A stretch of DNA of 64,000 nucleotides from NCBI GenBank assembly GCA_900095095.1, contig FMBT01000308.1, positions 432,512 through 496,511 of the forward strand, given 5' to 3'. Made by a program: the position numbers and the translations under genes. Below the pieces are notes generated by a model. It was not told where the DNA came from and searched no databases. It worked only from the letters and a program-made list of their open reading frames with translations. The stretch is from Fragilariopsis cylindrus CCMP1102 (Eukaryota; Bacillariophyta; Bacillariophyceae; Bacillariales; Bacillariaceae). The first letter of the stretch is position 1; every line of letters begins with the position of its first letter. This document shows, piece after piece, positions 59,901-64,000 of this stretch.

Positions 59901-60221
59901 TCGTCTTCCTCTTGATCAGTGTTTACGTGGACTCTATCAGGAATATCACGACCTTGAAATGTATTCAGACCTCTTTCGCGTAGAAGAGGGAACAATCTTG
60001 TATCTTGATTACTTTTGAGGTAATCTAGTCGATTTTTGACCCTTAAACCCAGTGCTTGTTGAGCCTTTGTTGCGTGTCGTGATCGGGACCCAAGAATAGC
60101 TTCCTTATGCTTTTGCGTAGTCTTTGAATGTATATTTCTTTGGATGGTGTTTAGCAAAATAAGTTAGGATAGTAATTTCTACGCTTTCTTCTAAAGGTAC
60201 GTTTTTTGTCCCTTTCGACAT
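53989..60221 (-). CDS. Large multidomain protein: Tudor-like, coiled coil, two UIM-like helices, PHD-like zinc segment, J domain
   Basis: I assemble four exons: 60221-60201, 60121-59884, 59714-58880 and 58781-53989. They give about 1,960 residues; lengths fit one frame only if one extra base is present in exon 3, at the GTGTGT-CCCC tract near 59502. The frame at 58803 has no ATG and is preceded by a TTTTTCAG acceptor, so it must continue from an upstream exon. Visible parts are an acidic end of exon 3, basic KKEKKATRRSKR, a Tudor-like domain (57080-57265), coiled coil, UIM-like LKEAIRYSLDDQE (55660-55714) and its copy (55261-55314). A Cys-rich PHD-like stretch (about 55310-55535, KWLCIAC) and a J domain with HPD (KTHPDKN, about 54708-54920) follow. 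SPS/LAEP repeats and RKRRRRN end it. Exon 1 is the least certain. No family is known to me. Confidence 0.6.
57769..57948 (-). repeat. 90-bp exact tandem duplication inside the large gene
   Basis: 57769-57858 and 57859-57948 are identical over 90 bases. They encode an Arg/Gln/Glu-rich helix (RVAETARRALETQKRVQQEA) twice. A 54-base duplication with 81-base offset (57266 and 57347) and a triplicated HLAEQRTMLLEADVTA unit (about 54415-54530) are further internal repeats. Confidence 0.9.
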
Positions 60222-60330
60222 GTTTCTTGATTTGTGTCGAGACTTTGCGGGAAAGCAGAATAAATTATCTCCACCTTACGTTGGTGGTGGTGTATATTTA
60301 TCGCTTTCCAAAGACAAATGCTATATCGTT

Positions 60331-60573
60331 CTTCGCCGTTTATAAATTTCAAGCAGTTAGTCCGCCGGCAAGTCGTTGTCGTTTGGTTTGTTCTTACATA
60401 CATGCTTCGCCGTTTATAAATTTCAAACAGTTTGTAGTCCGCCGGCAAGTTGTTGTCGTTTGGTTTGTTCTTTACATACATGCTTACTGATGGTGTTAAT
60501 CGCTTTGGCGGGCTCATCATCGTTTTTTGCCGTTTTCAAATTTCAAACGGTATGCTTGCTGTAAGTGTTAATG
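60331..60573. repeat. Tandem direct repeats between divergent genes
   Basis: Copy 1 (60331-60404) and copy 2 (60405-60485) share CTTCGCCGTTTATAAATTTC and GTCCGCCGGCAAG...GTCGTTTGGTTTGTTC. A partial third copy is at 60527-60573. They lie between the large minus-strand gene and the plus-strand gene at 60931, so they may carry promoter sequence. An open frame read through them (60191-60520, minus) is a by-product. Confidence 0.85.
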
Positions 60574-60930
60574 ATTTTTGAATAGAATCGAGCATGTTTG
60601 TGTGTGCAAACATCAGTAACATAAACGAATTTTATACCGGACCGTAAAAATTCAGCGAGCTCAACGCCGCCGAATTATCAAGTTTTCAAGTGTACTTCTA
60701 CTTGTACTATTAGTATACGTGTACAGGAAGAATAGTCTACGGTAACTTGCCGGAAATTGCGCATAGACGTAATTGTACGAGGAAAATTAAAGCGATTTCT
60801 TATAATAACGGCGAACATCGTAAAATTTACTGCAACCAATCTCAGATTCGCATCTCACAGTCATAAATCTCGTGTCGATCTTCTCAAAAAAGTTAATTAT
60901 TTGTTACTACGCCTAGAAAGAAACGATACA

Positions 60931-61761
60931 ATGTTGGACTTGATTTTTCATGCATATACTAATACCATTTGGGTGTTCCTCCGTGTGATCGGCGGATTAC
61001 TTCACCACCAGTTACTGCTCGTTTGTGAACGCCTTCACTTCACTGTTGATAATGTTTATACACATTTGCTATCTCTCTGGGAACGTGTCCAAGTGATTGT
61101 CGACAATCATTACAACCATTTGGTGCTCCATTTGGCTATCTTTCGTAAAGTTCCTCTCTACATCGAGCACACTCTTGGAGAACCTTTCATCTACCATAAT
61201 GGAATCCTTGTCATCATCTTTGGAACCGTTGTGTTGTTGGTACTCTTCTCGAGAGCTCTTGTGGGGGTCGCAAAGAATATTGGTATTGCGATGTTCAACT
61301 TCAAAAGTGCGGACTCTCAGTTGTTGAAACAAGTCGAAACCAGTGAAAGAGCTGCAATCGTCCTACAAAGTGCTTGGAGAAGAAAACAAGCGCAGACAAG
61401 TTTTCTACATTCTTTGGTTTATATTACTTTGGTTCAGAGTGTTGTACGACGATACTTATCGAAGGGTAAAGTACAAGAAGTGGTTAAAAGCCGTCAGATT
61501 AGAGCTAGATTTGACCGCGATTTTAAACCAGTTTATGGAAAGCACTGGCGAGGCATCGCTTCTAACAAGGAAAAGTACTACGATACCAATTTGAGTCCAG
61601 TTGAAACACGACAATATGCTGAGTCGGATGCTCCGGCACCGGAACCAAAGCTCACCAAGAAAGAACGGAGAGAGGCAGCCAGAAGGAATGCGCAGCAATG
61701 GATACGTCATAAAGCTCAGCTCGATGCAGAACGCAAGGAAACTGCGCTGCTCGTCGATTAA
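60931..61761 (+). CDS. Hypothetical membrane protein with IQ-like motif
   Basis: The frame is open from 60757, but the first ATG in frame (ACAATG) is at 60931 and gives 276 residues. Residues 1-75 form amphipathic helices with a repeating pattern (VCERLHFTVDNVYTHLLSLW, then ERVQVIVDNHYNHLVLHL). A membrane helix follows (GILVIIFGTVVLLVLFSRAL). Beyond it the protein is basic and holds an IQ-like calmodulin-binding motif, AAIVLQSAWRRKQAQ, and a weaker one, LVQSVVRRYL. The end is a charged helix (KKERREAARRNAQQW). Membrane attachment with a cytoplasmic calmodulin-type tail is inferred. I do not recognise the family. Confidence 0.65.
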   Translation: MLDLIFHAYTNTIWVFLRVIGGLLHHQLLLVCERLHFTVDNVYTHLLSLWERVQVIVDNHYNHLVLHLAIFRKVPLYIEHTLGEPFIYHNGILVIIFGTVVLLVLFSRALVGVAKNIGIAMFNFKSADSQLLKQVETSERAAIVLQSAWRRKQAQTSFLHSLVYITLVQSVVRRYLSKGKVQEVVKSRQIRARFDRDFKPVYGKHWRGIASNKEKYYDTNLSPVETRQYAESDAPAPEPKLTKKERREAARRNAQQWIRHKAQLDAERKETALLVD

Positions 61762-62790
61762 CCAGCTCCAAGGAGGAAGAGAAGGTCGATTGCTTCTCTG
61801 ATTTGTCTGAAGAAGAAGATTTTGTTGCCCTTAATGAAGGACCTTCGTGCTACGAAGTCTATTCGAATGTCCACTCTGTTTCGTGGCATTGCCGATATTA
61901 TCGCCGCCACTGATAATCACATACATTGACAGCCGTTTTGTTTCCTGACAAAAATCAACGAAGCATCTACCTCGCTCTCTAGAATGAACAACTATCATCG
62001 TTCGATAACCAATCATCAACAACCTACAATTCTCTGAAAGTCATTGATGCTATTTGAGAGTATGTTAAAAGAATTTAGAGAAACTTCCGACGAGATAATA
62101 ATCAACAACAACAACAACAACAACATAAATATATCAGAAGAATGATGTGTATGCATCATCTCATTCATGATAATAAAACAAAGCAGGATCCAGTATAATA
62201 GAATAAACGCATTGTGTGTTTGTCATCCAAATAAGTAAACAAATAAAAAGAATACAGTATAGATTAGAATAACAGCACTACTTGTGTTTTGCGTATATCA
62301 TCATATAATAGATAAATTTTAAATCTAAATCGGTTAGACTACTTCTCTCCATCAAAGCTAACTAGATTCGTACAATAGATACGACGAGATAGACTGATCA
62401 GCGACGGGAGGAATAAAGAAAGGCGGAGGAGGAGGAAACTATCGGCGAAATCAACTACTAATATAGACAGATATTATTAATATCAGGCTTCTTGCATGTC
62501 ATTGACCCAAAGAATAGACGACTAATTATTAAGGACTGGAATTTTTTAGTCACAGAATTTATTACAGTTGCTTATTATCACACCATGCAAGAAAAACAAA
62601 TACGAACGTAAAACTACAACGAAACGGCGCGACGCGGCGCCGGCGCGGTAACACGTTGTTATAAGAAACAGGAAACTAAACGAGTTAACACGGTAAAACG
62701 AAGAAGAAGAAGAAGAAAGAAGAAGAAGAAGAGAAGAAGAAGAAAATAGAACTCGTAACAACGAGTACAAAACTAAACAACATAAGTTAA
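61762..62790. other. Intergenic region with CAA and GAA microsatellites and a GC-rich knot
   Basis: (CAA)n at about 62104-62125 and a (GAA)n/GA-rich tract at about 62700-62745. A short GC-rich patch, ACGGCGCGACGCGGCGCC and onward to 62648, contains the 10-base palindrome GCGCCGGCGC (62637-62646) in otherwise AT-rich DNA. No gene is seen. Confidence 0.5.
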
Positions 62791-62997
62791 TTATCTTTTT
62801 AAAAACGTGTTTGATGTTTTACGTTTCGAAATAGATAATCTTTCCGTTTTTCTTGTGCGTTTCGTCGTTAGTTTCGCGGTATGTTTTCCATCTACATGTT
62901 GACTTTGCAAACCACCGTAAACCAACGTGGGAATGTACTGGTTTAATGAATATAACGTGTCCTCCTCAGTGAGTTTCTGAAACGCTTGCAGATTCAT
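62791..62997 (-). CDS. Possible small basic protein (tentative)
   Basis: An ATG at 62997 opens 68 codons with ordinary composition at the start (MNLQAFQKLTEEDTLYSLNQ, YIPTLVYGGLQSQ) and a very basic end (KLTTKRTRKTERLSISKRK). It is divergent from the gene at 63115, with about 117 bases between. It could be a short gene, a first exon, or chance. No family is recognised. Confidence 0.3.
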   Translation of the reverse strand: MNLQAFQKLTEEDTLYSLNQYIPTLVYGGLQSQHVDGKHTAKLTTKRTRKTERLSISKRKTSNTFLKR

Positions 62998-63114
62998 TCA
63001 TTATTTATTTCCTTAGCCTTTCATATGGTCCATAAAATTATATTCATTGACTTTAAAACTAAAGTCTTACAGGTAATCCTTCGTCTTACTTTTTCTCGTA
63101 TTTTACTTGCAATC

Positions 63115-63813
63115 ATGGCTAACAACGGACCTCCCTACCCTATTGTTGCAGAACACCTTGGCGGCTTGACTGTCCCCACTTCCCTCAAGCACCAAGAGTT
63201 ACTCGCTTTGACACAACGAGCTGTTGAGTCTCGTACCGATACCCTTGGTGCAAACGAAGATTTCCTCGAGGCGACGACTAATCTTGACGTTGCTCAAGAT
63301 GAACTTGTGGACTTGCAAGCTAAAGTGGTTCTCTTGAGAGAGGAGGTTACGAACACAGCTTTCTTGGACTTCGCCATGCGAGGAGCAAATGAAGAGGCCG
63401 AAGCTGCATTAGGTCCAGCACAAGAGGTTTTTGCATTGGCTCATAATTACACCATTGCTCAAACGGATCTTGCCCTTCAGCATGCTGATGCTGCGAACTG
63501 GGTCCATCATACAAATACTGCTGGTCCCCTTGAGTTGTATAGTTCTTCCCAGCAATTTCTGGTCGACTATATTAAGTATCCCGATCCATGTACCCGCAGC
63601 GTCCGAGCTGGTCGTGTCGGACTCCACAATGGTAATCATCGTGTCGGTATCGTTAATCGATTAAGAGATAATGGTTTCATTTCAATCGAGGGTAATGGTA
63701 ACAACCGCGTTTCAGGACTAGATCCTGAGTTTGGTAACACCTTAGCTCTCACGCCTCGCTTCGTTGTTAATGCTGCTGACTTGGTTGAAAGTTCCGATGA
63801 TGAGGCAAATTAA
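63115..63813 (+). CDS. Hypothetical protein, Ala-rich coiled coil plus a glycine-rich C-terminal domain
   Basis: The ATG at 63115 (AATCATGG) gives 232 residues; a longer open frame upstream lacks support. Residues 20-140 are helical and Ala/Glu-rich (ATTNLDVAQDELVDLQAKVV, LLREEVTNTAFLDFAMRGAN). Residues 145-215 look like a small beta domain: PDPCTRSVRAGRVGLHNG, HRVGIVNRLRDNGFISIEG. It ends in the acidic SSDDEAN. Codon use is even and no microsatellite run is present, unlike most genes of the first 49 kb. Function unknown. Confidence 0.6.
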   Translation: MANNGPPYPIVAEHLGGLTVPTSLKHQELLALTQRAVESRTDTLGANEDFLEATTNLDVAQDELVDLQAKVVLLREEVTNTAFLDFAMRGANEEAEAALGPAQEVFALAHNYTIAQTDLALQHADAANWVHHTNTAGPLELYSSSQQFLVDYIKYPDPCTRSVRAGRVGLHNGNHRVGIVNRLRDNGFISIEGNGNNRVSGLDPEFGNTLALTPRFVVNAADLVESSDDEAN

Positions 63814-64000
63814 ATGGGAGTGCCACTCAATCATGCTTCATCAATTGTCATGTGCCTCTCGCACACGAAACCCATTGACATTTTCTTAAGATCTAATCTA
63901 TCTGAGTTTTCTAGACCTGTCCTAACTAGTTCTTCTAAAGATGATACATAGTTTCCGTAAATATAACGAATGGAGTTAACCACAATATACAAGCACTACT

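Noticed and set aside
60191-60520. 109-codon minus-strand frame
   Set aside because: It is a reading of the tandem repeats at 60331-60485; its similar halves reflect DNA duplication.
53569-60573. LTR retrotransposon with the repeats as LTRs
   Set aside because: The two repeat pairs differ from each other, are under 100 bp, and no reverse transcriptase, integrase or gag-like sequence lies between.
62546-62770. 74-codon minus-strand frame with Ser/Leu runs
   Set aside because: Product of the GAA-rich microsatellite.

Overview
This window is nuclear DNA from a diatom, probably a pennate one, although the species cannot be named from sequence alone. Three things support this. Several proteins start with a signal peptide followed by a diatom plastid motif of the ASAF/FAP type (parvulin at 35595-36197, aspartic-protease-like protein at 15163-17009, coiled-coil protein at 7395-9012). 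One gene encodes a diatom-specific-type cyclin (37287-38689) and another an RNI-like LRR protein with a C-terminal tail I recognise from diatoms (39858-41504). Introns are short (about 77-330 bp) with GT-AG ends. The DNA is AT-rich and full of trinucleotide microsatellites that are translated into Asn, Gln, Ser, Asp, Glu or His runs.

Region 1 (1-49.5 kb) is ordinary single-copy gene space on both strands. In order it holds: a YpgR/CvfC-like HEAT protein cut by the window edge; a DUF1415 protein with an inserted Tudor-like segment; a secreted intradiol-dioxygenase-like gene with broken frames; the complex III subunit QCR9; a plastid-type coiled-coil protein; a GST-C-like protein; asparaginyl-tRNA synthetase; a thioredoxin-like secreted protein; an aspartic-protease-like protein predicted for the thylakoid lumen; RFC4 (clamp loader); a plastid-type hypothetical; a PMR1/SPCA-type Ca2+/Mn2+ ATPase; a PUB-domain gene; organellar IF-2; an organellar methionine aminopeptidase; a small conserved-looking protein; a histidine phosphatase; a plastid parvulin; the cyclin; the LRR protein; a nuclear-looking hypothetical; a secreted aldo/keto reductase fused to a VHL-beta-like domain; PEX12; and an SLC10/BASS-type transporter. 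These serve translation, replication, organelles and transport and form no operon-like unit.

Region 2 (about 49.9-64 kb) is different. It starts with foldback and direct-repeat DNA, followed by a DDE transposase gene whose N-terminus carries a ubiquitin-like domain ending in Leu-Gly-Gly. Downstream lie a 47-residue MYND zinc-finger ORF, a small repeat protein, and a five-part gene of about 6.2 kb on the minus strand. That gene combines a Tudor-like domain, coiled coils, two ubiquitin-interacting-motif-like helices, a PHD-like zinc-binding segment and a J domain. Three further unrecognised genes follow. Direct repeats sit on both sides of the large gene. This accessory-looking block is the best candidate for an undescribed system in the window, because a ubiquitin-like mobile-element protein and a probable ubiquitin reader lie side by side. 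The functional link is inference.

About ten genes, including some conserved ones, contain a single-base frame break, often at a homopolymer. Uncorrected long-read indels are the simplest explanation, so those breaks should not be read as pseudogenes without read-level checking.
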